Source of the DNA: Actinacidiphila yeochonensis CN732
GTDB lineage: Bacteria > Actinomycetota > Actinomycetes > Streptomycetales > Streptomycetaceae
Direction of reading: 5' to 3'
NCBI RefSeq assembly: GCF_000745345.1
Contig: NZ_JQNR01000003.1
Location: forward strand, 868,001-932,000
DNA length: 64,000 nt
The notes under the pieces were generated by a model. The model searched no databases. It was not told the DNA's origin and was given only the letters and a program-made list of their open reading frames with translations. Below, piece by piece: positions 53,065-62,857 of this stretch (positions are counted from its first letter, which is position 1; each line of letters begins with the position of its first letter). A program made the position numbers and the translations under genes.

Positions 53065-55701
53065 TCAGCCCTGCGGCAGGGCGGCGAGCTGGGCGGTGAT
53101 GCGGGCGATGTCCGTCTCGGCGGTGGCGAGCCGGGTGCGGATCTTGGCCACCACCGGTTCGGGTGCCTTGCCCAGGAACGCCTCGTTGCCGAGCTTGCGC
53201 TCGGTGTCGGACTTCTCCTTCTGCGCCGCCGTGAGGTCCTTCGTCAGCCGCTTGCGCTCGGCCGCCACGTCGATGGTGCCGGACAGGTCGAGGGCGACCC
53301 GGGCGCCGGCCACCGGCAGGGTGGCGGTGGCGTGGAAGCCCTCGCCGGGCGGCTGGAGGCGCAGCAGCTGGCGGATGGCCGGCTCGTGCGGGACCAGCAG
53401 CGTGCCGTCGAGGGTGAGTTCGGCGGGCACCCGCTGGCCGGGCTGGAGGCCCTGGTCGGAGCGGAACCGGCGGACCTCGGTGACCACCCGCTGCACCTCG
53501 GCGATCTCCGCCTCGGCGTCCGCGTCGCGGAACCCGCTGTCCTTCGGCCACTCGGCGATGACGACGGACTCGCGCCCGGTCAGCGTGGTCCACAGGGTGT
53601 CGGTGACGAACGGCACGATCGGGTGGAGCAGCCGCAGCGTCACGTCGAGCACCTCGCCGAGCACCCGGCGGCTGGCCGCGGCCGCCTCGCCGCCCTGGGC
53701 GAAGACGGTCTTGGACAGCTCGACGTACCAGTCGAAGACCTCGTCCCACGCGAAGTGGTAGAGGGCGTCGCTGAGCTTGGCGAACTGGAAGTCCTCGTAG
53801 AGGGCGTCCACTTCGGCGACGACGCTGTTGAGCCGGGACAGGATCCACCGGTCGGTGCCGGAGAGCTGCTCACGGTCGGGCAGCGGGCCCTCGACGGTGG
53901 CGCCGTTCATCAGCGCGAAACGGGTGGCGTTCCAGATCTTGTTGGCGAAGTTCCGCGACGCCTGGACCCAGTCCTCGCCGATCGGCACGTCCGCGCCCGG
54001 GTTGGCGCCGCGCGCCAGGGTGAACCGGACGGCGTCGGAGCCGTAGGCGTCCATCCAGGTCAGCGGGTCGACCGAGTTGGGGTTGGACTTGGACATCTTC
54101 TTGCCGAACTCGTCGCGCACCAGGCCGGTGAGGGCGATGGTGCGGAAGGGCTCCTTGCCGTCCATCGCGTACAGGCCGAACATCATCATCCGGGCGACCC
54201 AGAAGAAGATGATGTCGTGGCCGGTGAGCAGCACGTCGGTCGAGTAGAACTTCTCCAGGTCCGGGGTGCGCTCCGGCCAGCCCAGGGTGGAGAAGGGCCA
54301 CAGCGCGGAGGAGAACCAGGTGTCCAGGACGTCCGTGTCCTGGGTCCAGCCCTCGCCCGTGGGCGCCTCGTCGTCCGGGCCGACGCAGACCTGCTCGCCG
54401 TTCGGGCCGTACCAGACGGGGATGCGGTGGCCCCACCACAGCTGGCGCGAGATGCACCAGTCGTGCATGTTGTCGACCCAGTCGAAGTACCGCTTCTCCA
54501 TCTCCTGCGGGTGGATCTTCACCCGGCCGTCGCGGACCGCGTCACCGGCGGCGCGGGCCAGCGGCTCGACCCGCACCCACCACTGGAGCGACAGCCGCGG
54601 CTCGATGGTGGTCTTGCAGCGGGAGCAGTGGCCGACGGAGTGGACGTACGGGCGCTTCTCGGCGACGATCCGGCCCTGCTCGCGCAGCGCCTCGACGATG
54701 GCCGAGCGCGCCTCGAAGCGGTCCAGGCCCTGGAACGGGCCGGGCACGGTGATCACGCCGCGCTCGTCCATGATCGTCAGCGACTCCAGGCCGTGGCGCT
54801 GGCCGATGGCGAAGTCGTTGGGGTCGTGGGCGGGGGTGACCTTGACCGCGCCGGTGCCGAACTCGGGGTCGACGTGGGTGTCGGCGACGACGGGGATGGT
54901 GCGGTCGGTCAGCGGCAGCTTGATCCGGCGGCCGATGAGGTGCGCGTAGCGCGGGTCGTCGGGGTGGACGGCGACGGCGGTGTCGCCGAGCATCGTCTCG
55001 ACCCGGGTGGTGGCCACGACGACGGAGTCGTCGCCCTCGCCGTACTTCAGCGAGACCAGCTCGCCGTCGTCGTCCTGGTACTCGACCTCGATGTCGGAGA
55101 TGGCCGTCAGGCAGCGCGGGCACCAGTTGATGATGCGCTCGGCGCGGTAGATCAGCTCGTCGTCGTAGAGGCGCTTGAAGATGGTGCCGACGGCGCTGGA
55201 CAGGCCCTCGTCCATGGTGAAGCGCTCGCGGGACCAGTCGACGCCGTCGCCGAGCCGGCGCATCTGGCCGAGGATGCGGCCGCCGTACTCCTCCTTCCAC
55301 CGCCAGGTGCGCTCGACGAACGCCTCCCGGCCGATGTCGTGGCGGGACAGGCCCTCCTCGGCGAGCTGCTGCTCGACCTTGTTCTGGGTGGCGATGCCGG
55401 CGTGGTCCATGCCGGGCAGCCACAGCGCCTCGTAGCCCTGCATGCGGCGGCGCCGGGTGAGGGCGTCCATGAGGGTGTGCTGGAAGGCGTGGCCCAGGTG
55501 CAGGGTGCCGGTGACGTTCGGCGGCGGGATGACGATGGTGTACGCGGGCTTGGCGCTCTTGGCGTCGGCCTCGAAGTAACCGCGTTCTACCCAGCTCTCG
55601 TACAGCTTCCGCTCTACCTCGGCCGGCGCGTACTGGGTCGGCAGTTCGGGGGCGGCGCTGTCGGGGCCGGCGGTTCGGCCCTGCTGAGTGTTGTCGGTCA
55701 C
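53065..55701 (-). CDS. valS: Valine-tRNA ligase
   Basis: An 878-residue class I aminoacyl-tRNA synthetase. It has the HIGH site in [20 protein letters not shown], the editing domain ([20 protein letters not shown]) and [18 protein letters not shown]. The KMSKS site is in [15 protein letters not shown], and a C-terminal Leu/Arg-rich coiled coil ends at [11 protein letters not shown]. The GTG at 55701 ([14 protein letters not shown]) gives the normal length; an upstream start is possible but would extend toward the divergent promoter. Confidence 0.96.
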   Translation of the reverse strand: MTDNTQQGRTAGPDSAAPELPTQYAPAEVERKLYESWVERGYFEADAKSAKPAYTIVIPPPNVTGTLHLGHAFQHTLMDALTRRRRMQGYEALWLPGMDHAGIATQNKVEQQLAEEGLSRHDIGREAFVERTWRWKEEYGGRILGQMRRLGDGVDWSRERFTMDEGLSSAVGTIFKRLYDDELIYRAERIINWCPRCLTAISDIEVEYQDDDGELVSLKYGEGDDSVVVATTRVETMLGDTAVAVHPDDPRYAHLIGRRIKLPLTDRTIPVVADTHVDPEFGTGAVKVTPAHDPNDFAIGQRHGLESLTIMDERGVITVPGPFQGLDRFEARSAIVEALREQGRIVAEKRPYVHSVGHCSRCKTTIEPRLSLQWWVRVEPLARAAGDAVRDGRVKIHPQEMEKRYFDWVDNMHDWCISRQLWWGHRIPVWYGPNGEQVCVGPDDEAPTGEGWTQDTDVLDTWFSSALWPFSTLGWPERTPDLEKFYSTDVLLTGHDIIFFWVARMMMFGLYAMDGKEPFRTIALTGLVRDEFGKKMSKSNPNSVDPLTWMDAYGSDAVRFTLARGANPGADVPIGEDWVQASRNFANKIWNATRFALMNGATVEGPLPDREQLSGTDRWILSRLNSVVAEVDALYEDFQFAKLSDALYHFAWDEVFDWYVELSKTVFAQGGEAAAASRRVLGEVLDVTLRLLHPIVPFVTDTLWTTLTGRESVVIAEWPKDSGFRDADAEAEIAEVQRVVTEVRRFRSDQGLQPGQRVPAELTLDGTLLVPHEPAIRQLLRLQPPGEGFHATATLPVAGARVALDLSGTIDVAAERKRLTKDLTAAQKEKSDTERKLGNEAFLGKAPEPVVAKIRTRLATAETDIARITAQLAALPQG

Positions 55702-55817
55702 GGTACGGATTCTACGGCGGTCCGCGGGGCCGTTACGAATCAGTTGCCCCCACACCGTGTGAGCAGGGCCTCTCGTCCGGGAGGATGAGCGGACTCGTTA
55801 ACGGAGGGGACGAATCC

Positions 55818-56842
55818 ATGAGTTACGACCAGCCGCCGCCGAGCCCCTACGGGCAGCAGCCCCAGGGCGGTGGCTACGGCCCGCCCCAGCAGCCCCCGCA
55901 GCCTCCTCAGCAGGGCGGCTACGGCGCCCCCCAGCCTCCGCAGCCCCCGCAGCAGCCCGGCTACGGCCAGCCCCAGCCCGGCTTCGGCCAACCGCAGCCC
56001 GGGTACGGCTACCCGCAGCAGCCGGCCCCGGCGGGTACGGCCAGCAGCCCGCGTACGGCCAGCCCCAGCCGGGTTACGGCCAGCCGCCGTACGGCCAGGT
56101 GCCGCAGCAGGGCTACGGCTACCCGGCGCCGCCGCCCCAGGGCGGCAACGGCAAGCGCACCGGCGTCATCATCGGCGCCGTGGTGGTGGTGCTGGCCCTG
56201 GCCGGCGGCGGTCTCCTCCTCGCCCACAAGAGCAGCGGCGGCGGCTCGCTCGCGGACAACGGGAAGACGTACCGGCTGACCACGCCGGACAAGGTCGCGA
56301 GCGACTACACGAAGGACCCCGACATGGGGGACGAGGACAGCTTCGACGACAGCGACCTCGGCAAGATCAAGGCGCTGGGCGTGACCGACCCCACCCAGGT
56401 GACCGCGGGCTACGCCAAGGGCAGCAGCCTGATCACGGCCACCGACCTGCTGGAGTTCTCCGGCGTCTACGGCAAGGTCAAGGACCCCGGCAAGGTCGTG
56501 GACGGCATGTTCGCGCTGCTGGCGGCGGGCACCGAGGCGGACAAGAAGGACGGCACGACGATCACGACGTCCGGCAGCCCCCAGCTGGTCGAACCGGCCG
56601 GGATGGAGAGCGACGCCGTCATCAAGTGCCAGCAGGTCACCGAGACCGGTGACAGCGACGGCCACAAGCTCACCATCAAGACCACCGTCTGCGTCTGGGC
56701 CGACTACAGCACGGTCGCCTACGTGCTGCCGGTCGACGTCCCCGCGGCCCTCGCCGGCACGGGCTCGGCCCCCTCGATAGCCGACGCGGGCGACCTGACC
56801 GCCAAGGTGCGCAACGACGTCGAGGTCCAGGTCGGTTCGTAG
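55818..56842 (+). CDS. Membrane-anchored protein with Q/P/G/Y-rich head, frameshifted in the head
   Basis: The ATG at 55818 has a strong GGAGGGG box and opens MSYDQPPPSPYGQQPQGG, a head of about 100 residues made of PQPGYGQP-like units. The frame breaks near 56029-56032, a run of four Cs. From there a second frame continues the same repeats (YGQPQPGYGQPPYGQ), then a transmembrane helix (TGVIIGAVVVVLALAGGGLL) and an outside domain of 190 residues ending VRNDVEVQVGS. One extra C restores a protein of about 341 residues. The outside domain has two Cys (IKCQQVTETG, TTVCVWADYS). The family is common in Streptomyces; the function is unknown. It is divergent from valS. Confidence 0.75.
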
Positions 56843-56872
56843 GGCCGCCGGCCACCGCCCGCGTGACGCGGA

Positions 56873-56911
56873 AGAGGGGCGCCCGGTCCACCTCGGACCG
56901 GGCGCCCCTCT
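56873..56911. terminator. Bidirectional terminator between convergent genes
   Basis: A perfect 17-bp stem (56873-56889 with 56895-56911) with a 5-base loop lies between the plus-strand gene ending at 56842 and clpX ending at 56932. A-rich bases on one side and a short T run on the other suit both directions. Confidence 0.88.
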
Positions 56912-56931
56912 TTCGCGTGGCGCGGTGGCGC

Positions 56932-58215
56932 TCAGGCGCTCTTCTGCTCGCCCTGGCCGCCCATGCGCGGGTCGCGCGGCACCAGGGTGGGGTTGACGTT
57001 GGAGTGCACCACGTCGGCGGTGATCACCACGCGGGCCACGTCCTGGCGGGAGGGCACCTCGTACATCACCGACATCAGCACCTCCTCCATGATCGCCCGC
57101 AGACCGCGCGCGCCGGTCTGCCGCAGGATCGCCTGGTCGGCGATGGCCTCCAGCGCGCCGAGCTCGAACTCCAGCTCCACGCCGTCGAGTTCGAAGAGCT
57201 TCTGGTACTGCTTGACGAGCGCGTTGCGCGGCTCGACCAGGATCTGCAGCAGCGCCTCGCGGTCGAGGTTGTGCACGCTGGTGATGACCGGAAGCCGCCC
57301 GATGAACTCGGGGATCATGCCGAACTTCACCAGGTCCTCGGGCATGATCTCGGAGAACGGGTCGGACATGCTGATCTCGCGCTTGGAGCGGATCGTGGCG
57401 CCGAAGCCGATGCCCTTGGCGCCGGCCCGGGACTCGATGATCTTCTCCAGACCGGAGAAGGCGCCGCCGACGATGAACAGCACGTTCGTGGTGTCGATCT
57501 GGATGAACTCCTGGTGCGGGTGCTTGCGCCCGCCCTGCGGCGGCACCGAGGCGGTGGTGCCCTCCAGGATCTTCAGCAGCGCCTGCTGCACGCCCTCGCC
57601 GGAGACGTCCCGGGTGATCGACGGGTTCTCGCTCTTGCGGGCGACCTTGTCGATCTCGTCGATGTAGATGATCCCGGTCTCGGCCTTCTTGACATCGTAG
57701 TCGGCGGCCTGGATCAGCTTCAGCAGGATGTTCTCGACGTCCTCACCGACGTAGCCGGCCTCGGTGAGCGCGGTGGCGTCGGCGATGGCGAACGGCACGT
57801 TGAGCATCCGGGCCAGGGTCTGCGCCAGCAGCGTCTTGCCGGAGCCCGTCGGGCCGAGCAGCAGGATGTTGGACTTGGCCAGCTCGATCGCGTCGTCGTG
57901 GCCGGCACGGCCGCTCTCGCCTGCCTGGACGCGCTTGTAGTGGTTGTAGACGGCCACGGAGAGGGCCTTCTTGGCCGGGGTCTGGCCGACCACGTAGCTC
58001 TCCAGGAACTCGTAGATCTCCCGGGGCTTGGGCAGGTCCTCCCAGCGCACCTCGGAGGACTCGGCGAGCTCCTCCTCGATGATCTCGTTGCAGAGGTCGA
58101 TGCACTCGTCGCAGATGTACACACCGGGGCCTGCGATGAGCTTCTTCACCTGCTTCTGGCTCTTTCCGCAGAACGAGCACTTCAGCAGATCTCCGCCGTC
58201 ACCGATGCGTGCCAC
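56932..58215 (-). CDS. clpX: ATP-dependent Clp protease ATP-binding subunit ClpX
   Basis: A 427-residue AAA+ unfoldase that feeds substrates to ClpP. The N-terminal zinc domain has Cys13, 16, 35 and 38 ([16 protein letters not shown]). Walker A is GPTGSGKT (121-128), Walker [10 protein letters not shown], and the pore loop is [18 protein letters not shown] precedes the [16 protein letters not shown] sensor part. The GTG at 58215 after GGGGAAAG gives the family start [17 protein letters not shown]. It lies downstream of the clpP pair on the same strand with its own 294-base leader. Confidence 0.97.
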   Translation of the reverse strand: MARIGDGGDLLKCSFCGKSQKQVKKLIAGPGVYICDECIDLCNEIIEEELAESSEVRWEDLPKPREIYEFLESYVVGQTPAKKALSVAVYNHYKRVQAGESGRAGHDDAIELAKSNILLLGPTGSGKTLLAQTLARMLNVPFAIADATALTEAGYVGEDVENILLKLIQAADYDVKKAETGIIYIDEIDKVARKSENPSITRDVSGEGVQQALLKILEGTTASVPPQGGRKHPHQEFIQIDTTNVLFIVGGAFSGLEKIIESRAGAKGIGFGATIRSKREISMSDPFSEIMPEDLVKFGMIPEFIGRLPVITSVHNLDREALLQILVEPRNALVKQYQKLFELDGVELEFELGALEAIADQAILRQTGARGLRAIMEEVLMSVMYEVPSRQDVARVVITADVVHSNVNPTLVPRDPRMGGQGEQKSA

Positions 58216-58325
58216 GAGGTCTTTCCCCTTTGCCTGGAGTCGCCTGGGTCCGCCGACCTTCAACGGAGCCTGGTGCTTCTCTTCGACGGTACCTTGCCGC
58301 GCCCCCCGTGTGGGCCCCCCTTGAC

Positions 58326-58347
58326 CGGACTCGCGTACACGAGTCCG
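58326..58347. promoter_or_regulatory. Dyad upstream of clpX
   Basis: A perfect 8-bp inverted repeat with a 6-base centre (cggactcg/cgagtccg) lies about 110 bases upstream of the clpX start. It could be an operator; no known regulator motif matches by eye. Confidence 0.4.
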
Positions 58348-58467
58348 CCGGAGGCCCGGGCGGGGCAGCTTACCGCCGTCGGACCGGATCGGGCAGTGCC
58401 CGGCCTTGACAGACCGCCTTGCCGACCTGTGAACGCCGCGGTCGGCCGCGGTCCGGTCCGGTGAGCA

Positions 58468-58496
58468 CGCCGGCCGCCCTCGCTGGGCGGCCGGCG
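58468..58496 (-). terminator. Terminator of the clpP operon
   Basis: A perfect 12-bp stem with a 5-base loop (58468-58479 with 58485-58496) lies 13 bases past the clpP stop. Confidence 0.8.
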
Positions 58497-58509
58497 CTCG
58501 GTGCCCTGC

Positions 58510-59211
58510 TCAGACGCTCAGCGAGGACTTGCGGGTGGACACGATCTGGTCCACCAGGCCGTAGGCCAGCGACTCCTCAGCGGTGAGGATCTTGTCGCGC
58601 TCGATGTCGTCGCGGATCTGCTCGATCGGCGTGGTGGAGTGCTTGGCGAGCATCTCCTCCAGCTGCTGGCGCATCCGGATGATCTCGTTGGCGGCGATCT
58701 CCAGGTCGGACACCTGGCCGCGGCCGGTCTCGGTGTACGGCTGGTGGATCAGCACGCGGGCGTTGGGCAGCGCCATCCGCTTGCCGGGGCTGCCGGCGGA
58801 GAGCAGCACCGCGGCGGCCGAGGCGGCCTGGCCCATGCACACCGTCTGGATGTCCGGCTTGACGAACTGCATGGTGTCGTAGATCGCCGTCAGCGCGGTG
58901 AACGAGCCGCCGGGGCTGTTGATGTAGATCGAGATGTCGCGGTCGGGGTCCATCGACTCCAGGCACAGCAGCTGCGCCATCACGTCGTTGGCCGACGCGT
59001 CGTCGATCTGGACGCCGAGGAAGATCACCCGCTCCTCGAAGAGCTTCGCGTACGGGTCGTACTGGCGCTCGCCCTGCGAGGTGCGCTCGACGAAGCGCGG
59101 GATCACGTAGCGCGCCTCGGCGCCGGCCAGCCCGTGGCGCTCGTCCATCGCGCGCTCGTACAGGCCGCCGCCGGGGAAGTTGAAGGGGTTCTTCACGAGG
59201 TTCACGTCCAC
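58510..59211 (-). CDS. clpP: ATP-dependent Clp protease proteolytic subunit (ClpP2 position)
   Basis: A serine protease subunit of about 233 residues. It has [40 protein letters not shown], the active-site Ser in [20 protein letters not shown] and His in [13 protein letters not shown]. The N-terminus ([20 protein letters not shown]) is longer than in E. coli, as usual for the second Streptomyces ClpP. Two GTGs compete: 59211 and 59205. The latter is better spaced from AGGAG. It pairs with the preceding ClpP to form a mixed tetradecamer in actinobacteria. Confidence 0.96.
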   Translation of the reverse strand: MDVNLVKNPFNFPGGGLYERAMDERHGLAGAEARYVIPRFVERTSQGERQYDPYAKLFEERVIFLGVQIDDASANDVMAQLLCLESMDPDRDISIYINSPGGSFTALTAIYDTMQFVKPDIQTVCMGQAASAAAVLLSAGSPGKRMALPNARVLIHQPYTETGRGQVSDLEIAANEIIRMRQQLEEMLAKHSTTPIEQIRDDIERDKILTAEESLAYGLVDQIVSTRKSSLSV

Positions 59212-59255
59212 CGTCTCCTGGTGCTCCTGGTGATGGGTCTGGGTGTTCGCGGGGC

Positions 59256-59888
59256 TCAGGAGGCGTCCGGGCCGCTCGCGCCGGTGCCGCCGCCGCCGGG
59301 GACGTGCGCCGCGGAGGTCATCACGCCGTCCAGCAGGCCGTAGTCCTTGGCCTCCTCGGCGGAGAACCAGCGGTCGCGGTCGGAGTCCTTCGTGATCTGC
59401 TCGAAGGTCTGCCCGGAGTGCTGGGCGATGAGCTCGGCCATCCGCCGCTTGGTGTGCAGCAGCTGCTCGGCCTGGATCTTGATGTCGCTCGCGGAGCCGC
59501 CCAGGCCGGCCGAGGGCTGGTGCATCAGGATGCGGGTGTTCGGCAGCGCGAACCGCTTGCCGGGGGTACCCGCGGTGAGCAGGAACTGGCCCATCGAGGC
59601 GGCCATGCCCATGGCGATGGTGACCACGTCGTTCTTGATGAACTGCATGGTGTCGTAGATCGCCATGCCGGCCGTCACGGAACCGCCGGGGCTGTTGATG
59701 TAGAGGTAGATGTCCTTCTCCGGCTCGGCGGCCAGGAGGAGGAGCTGCGCCGTGATGCGGTTGGCGATGTCGTCGTCGACGGCCTGGCCGAGGAAGATGA
59801 TGCGCTCGTTGAGCAGTCGGTTGTAGACCTGGTCGCCGAGACCGCCGAGGGTCGGCTCGCCGGCGGCGGAAGGCATCGGAGTCGTCAC
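59256..59888 (-). CDS. clpP: ATP-dependent Clp protease proteolytic subunit (ClpP1 position)
   Basis: A 210-residue serine protease subunit. It has [40 protein letters not shown], the active-site Ser in [20 protein letters not shown] and His in [14 protein letters not shown]. It is the first gene of the clpP1-clpP2 operon; 44 bases separate the two. A ClgR-type operator lies about 150 bases upstream of its start. The Gly/Pro-rich C-terminus ([15 protein letters not shown]) is a lineage extension. Confidence 0.96.
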   Translation of the reverse strand: MTTPMPSAAGEPTLGGLGDQVYNRLLNERIIFLGQAVDDDIANRITAQLLLLAAEPEKDIYLYINSPGGSVTAGMAIYDTMQFIKNDVVTIAMGMAASMGQFLLTAGTPGKRFALPNTRILMHQPSAGLGGSASDIKIQAEQLLHTKRRMAELIAQHSGQTFEQITKDSDRDRWFSAEEAKDYGLLDGVMTSAAHVPGGGGTGASGPDAS

Positions 59889-60035
59889 GTGTCCACCTGC
59901 TCGTTGTCGGACGGTCGAGTGGCCGTCACGGTCTTCGTGCGGGCCGGGGGCGGCCGCCTGCTTTCGCTACCCCCTGCCCTCCTATCCATGGACCCTAACG
60001 CGCAGGTCGGGTGGAGCCATCCCCTACGGGGAACT

Positions 60036-60049
60036 GTTCGCTGTGAGCG
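60036..60049. promoter_or_regulatory. Putative ClgR operator upstream of the clpP operon
   Basis: GTTCGC, five bases, GCG (60036-60041 and 60047-60049) match the published Streptomyces ClgR binding consensus GTTCGC-N5-GCG. It lies 148 bases before the first clpP start. A TAGGGT on the minus strand near 59990-59995 is a plausible -10 without a good -35, as expected for an activated promoter. The rest of the 440-base gap (59889-60328) holds this promoter region and the tig terminator, with no gene. Confidence 0.7.
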
Positions 60050-60240
60050 CAGGGTGAGCGGCCGCGCCCGGACGTCCGGCTCAACCGGAAGGCGCCCGGC
60101 GGACCCTGACGCGGTGCCCGGCGGACCCGCGCGCCCGGGAGGCACGCCGGAGACGGCCGGAGACAGCGGAGAGGCGCCCGGACGGGCCCGGAGGCCCGGC
60201 CAAACGGACGCCTGGACACCCCGCCCGGACCATCCGACGC

Positions 60241-60276
60241 CACGGGCCCGAACGCGGTGCGGCGTTCGGGCCCGTG
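60241..60276 (-). terminator. Terminator of tig
   Basis: A perfect 15-bp inverted repeat (60241-60255 with 60262-60276) with a 6-base loop lies about 50 bases past the tig stop. Confidence 0.8.
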
Positions 60277-60328
60277 GACCGCCTCAGCGGCTGTGCTCAG
60301 CCTGGCTCAGGCGCGGTGCGGTACCGGC

Positions 60329-61738
60329 TCAGGCGTCCTTGCCGGCCTCGGCGTCGTCGCCGGCCTCGGCCTCGGCGGCCTCGGCGTCGTCGGACGCCTC
60401 GACGGTCTCGCCGTCCTCGTCCTCGTCGGACAGGTCGACGGTCTCGCCGTTGCTGTCGGTGACCTTGGCGGCCTCGACCACGGTGGCCAGCGCCTTGCCG
60501 CGGGCGACCTCGCCGACCAGCAGCTGGACCTGGCCGTTCTCGACGATGGCCTGGGCGAACTGGTCCGGGGTCATGCCGGAGGAGGCGGCACGGCGCACGA
60601 GGTGCTCGGTGAGCTCCTCCTGGTTGACCGACAGCTTCTCGGTCTTGACCAGCTCGTCGAGGACGAACTGGGTCTTGATGCCCTTGACCGCCTGGGCCTC
60701 CAGCTCCGCGTCGTGCTCCTCGCGGGTCTTGCCCTCGCGCTCCAGGTAGCTGTCCCAGGTCAGGCCGAGGGCCGGGAACTGGTGGTGCTCCAGGTTGTGG
60801 ACCCGGGTCTCGACCTCGCTCTGCAGGAGCTTCTCGGGGATCGGCACCTCGATGAGCTCGATCAGGGCGTCGAGGACCTTCTCCTGGGCCTGGGTGGCCT
60901 GGTCGTAGCCCTTGACCCGCTCCAGCCGCTTGCGGGAGTCCGCGCGCAGCTCCTCCAGCGTGTCGAACTCGGACGCGAGCTGCGCGAACTCGTCGTCCAG
61001 CTCGGGCAGTTCGCGGGCCTGCACGTCGGTGACCTCGACCTTGACCTCGGCCGCACGGCCGGCGGCGGAACCGCCCTGGAGGTCGGAGGTGAAGGTGGCC
61101 GAGCCGCCCTTCTCCAGGCCGGTGACGGCCTCGTCGATGCCGTCGAGCAGCTGGCCGGAGCCGATGGTGTAGCTGACGCCCTTGGCGACGCCGTCCTCCA
61201 GCACCTCGCCGTCGACGGACGCCTCCAGGTCGACGACCACGACGTCGCCCTCGGCGGCGGCGCGCTCCACGGAGGTGGTCGAGGCGAAGCGGTCGCGCAG
61301 CTGCTCCAGCGACTTCTCGACGTCCTCCTCGGAGACCTCGACCGCGTCCACGGTGACCTCGATGCCGGAGTAGTCCGGGATCTCGATCGTCGGGCGGATC
61401 TCGACCTCGGCGGTGAACTTCAGCTCGTCGCCGTCGTTGAACTCGGTGATGTCCACGTCCGGCTGGCCGAGCGCACGATCCGCGAGCTCACCCTCGGTGA
61501 CCGCGCTCGTGTAGAACTTCGGCAGCGCGTCGTTGATCGCCTCTTCGAGGACCGCGCCGCGCCCGAACCGCTGGTCGATGACGCGCGCGGGGACCTTGCC
61601 CTTACGGAACCCCGGCACCGTGATCTGCTGGTTGATCTTCTTGTACGCCGCGTCGAGGCTGGGCTTGAGCTCCTCGAAGGGCACCTCGACAGTGAGTCGA
61701 ACCCGAGTCGGGTTCAGAGTCTCGACGGCGCTCTTCAC
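60329..61738 (-). CDS. tig: Trigger factor
   Basis: A 469-residue ribosome-bound chaperone and prolyl isomerase. The ribosome-docking signature [20 protein letters not shown] is at about residues 43-62. The FKBP-like domain follows (about 150-245, [20 protein letters not shown]), then the helical C-terminal chaperone arms. The last 45 residues are strongly acidic ([17 protein letters not shown]). The GTG at 61738 after AAGGAGA gives the family start [13 protein letters not shown]. The frame extends upstream into tRNA-Pro sequence and is not real there. Confidence 0.97.
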   Translation of the reverse strand: MKSAVETLNPTRVRLTVEVPFEELKPSLDAAYKKINQQITVPGFRKGKVPARVIDQRFGRGAVLEEAINDALPKFYTSAVTEGELADRALGQPDVDITEFNDGDELKFTAEVEIRPTIEIPDYSGIEVTVDAVEVSEEDVEKSLEQLRDRFASTTSVERAAAEGDVVVVDLEASVDGEVLEDGVAKGVSYTIGSGQLLDGIDEAVTGLEKGGSATFTSDLQGGSAAGRAAEVKVEVTDVQARELPELDDEFAQLASEFDTLEELRADSRKRLERVKGYDQATQAQEKVLDALIELIEVPIPEKLLQSEVETRVHNLEHHQFPALGLTWDSYLEREGKTREEHDAELEAQAVKGIKTQFVLDELVKTEKLSVNQEELTEHLVRRAASSGMTPDQFAQAIVENGQVQLLVGEVARGKALATVVEAAKVTDSNGETVDLSDEDEDGETVEASDDAEAAEAEAGDDAEAGKDA

Positions 61739-61832
61739 GGTTGGGTCTCCTTGGGGCTTTACGGTGATGGGGGCGACTCGCCCGCCTGCGGTTCCGCCCT
61801 GGGCGGGGCCGCGCGACGGTCGCCGACCGCCC

Positions 61833-61838
61833 ATCCTA
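61833..61838 (-). promoter_or_regulatory. Possible -10 box for tig
   Basis: TAGGAT on the minus strand, about 95 bases before the tig start; no clear -35. The remaining bases to 62039 show no gene. Confidence 0.3.
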
Positions 61839-62039
61839 CCGGTAGCGCCAAACACACTGGACGGGGTCGGTCGCGGCGGAATCCGGAGGACCTCCGGAGA
61901 GCCGTGCCGCAGGCTCTGCAGCGGCCTGCCCGGGGGCCGGTCCGGGTTCCCTCCGGCCCCGTGGCGGGCCCAGTGGGGCCGCGGCGGGCCGTGACCGCGG
62001 CCGGAGACGACGGCGGGACACGACCCGCGGCGGACCTGG

Positions 62040-62116
62040 TGGTCGGGGTGGCCGGATTCGAACCGACGGCCTTCCGCTCCCAAAGCGGACGCGCTACCAA
62101 GCTGCGCCACACCCCG
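62040..62116 (-). tRNA. tRNA-Pro (anticodon TGG)
   Basis: Cloverleaf of 74 bases (62043-62116) with acceptor arms cggggtg/caccccg, a D-arm, an anticodon loop TTTGGGA (anticodon TGG, codon CCA) and a T-arm with GGTTCGAATCC. A CCA end is encoded at 62040-62042. Confidence 0.96.
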
Positions 62117-62226
62117 CTGGTGCGACACGTAGAGTACATGGCCCCGTACGCGCGGGCAGCCGGTATTCACGCGCGGCCGCGCCGGTTCGACCGGCTAGTA
62201 TGCGATGTGCCAGAATCACTGGCGCT

Positions 62227-62300
62227 GCGGGCGTAGCTCAATGGTAGAGCCCTAGTCTTCCAAACTAGCTACGCGGGTTCGATTCCCGTCGCCCGCTCCA
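62227..62300 (+). tRNA. tRNA-Gly (anticodon TCC)
   Basis: Cloverleaf with acceptor gcgggcg/cgcccgc, D-arm gctcaatggtagagc, anticodon stem ctagt/actag with loop CTTCCAA (anticodon TCC, codon GGA) and T-arm gggttcgattccc. The CCA end is encoded at 62298-62300. A TAGTAT hexamer at 62196-62201 may be the -10 of its promoter. GGA is a rare codon in this GC-rich genome. Confidence 0.96.
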
Positions 62301-62307
62301 CGCACCC

Positions 62308-62343
62308 GGCCCAGGTGGCGGAGTTCACTCCGCCACCTGGGCC
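62308..62343 (+). terminator. Terminator of tRNA-Gly
   Basis: A perfect 16-bp stem (62308-62323 with 62328-62343) with a 4-base loop begins 8 bases after the tRNA. Confidence 0.88.
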
Positions 62344-62413
62344 GCTGCCGTTTCCGAGCGCGTTCCAGGTACCCGCGCGCGGCTCCTCGCGCCCCGAGGC
62401 CCATGATCTTGCT

Positions 62414-62797
62414 GTGACTGAACATGGAAGGCACCGGGGTGCGGCGCTGCCGCGCGTGCCGCTGGGCCGGCGGCTCACCGAGTGGGTCGAGGGATCGCCC
62501 ACCCGGCCGCCGTTGCGCCAGCGGCTCGGGGAGTGGTTCCGGGGGTGGCCCACCCGGCCTCGGGAGCCGCTCGGATGGCGGGACCTCGTCCCGAACGCGG
62601 GCCGCCTGTTCGTACCGTGCGTGGCCGCCGCCACGCATCTGTTCTACGGCGGGTACATACTCTTCGGCCCTCACCGGACGTTTCGCCTCGGCGGACTCCT
62701 CTCGTTCGCCGGAGGCGCCCTGCTGGCGGCGCTGGTCATCCTCTACGTGCGCCGCCCGGCGGTTCGGGGCTCCCGGTGCCCCGGAGTCGGGCGCTGA
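62414..62797 (+). CDS. Small membrane protein
   Basis: A protein of about 127 residues from the GTG at 62414 (VTEHGRHRGAALPRVPLG). The cytoplasmic head holds two similar segments, LGRRLTEWVEGSPTRPP and LRQRLGEWFRGWPTRPR. It is followed by two hydrophobic segments (LFVPCVAAATHLFYGGYILF and GLLSFAGGALLAALVILYVR) and a basic tail. There is no recognised family. The upstream part of the open frame (from 62315) overlaps the tRNA terminator and is unlikely to be coding. Confidence 0.55.
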   Translation: MTEHGRHRGAALPRVPLGRRLTEWVEGSPTRPPLRQRLGEWFRGWPTRPREPLGWRDLVPNAGRLFVPCVAAATHLFYGGYILFGPHRTFRLGGLLSFAGGALLAALVILYVRRPAVRGSRCPGVGR

Positions 62798-62857
62798 CGC
62801 GCCCCGCCTGCCCGCCCCCGCATCACGGCGACCGGAGCGGGGGCGGCGCGCCGCGGC

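Noticed and set aside
51574..55788. A 1,404-residue plus-strand open frame across folC and valS
   Set aside because: It is antisense to two clearly recognised genes and has the Gly/Val/Asp/His-rich composition of mirror frames in GC-rich DNA. No domain is visible.
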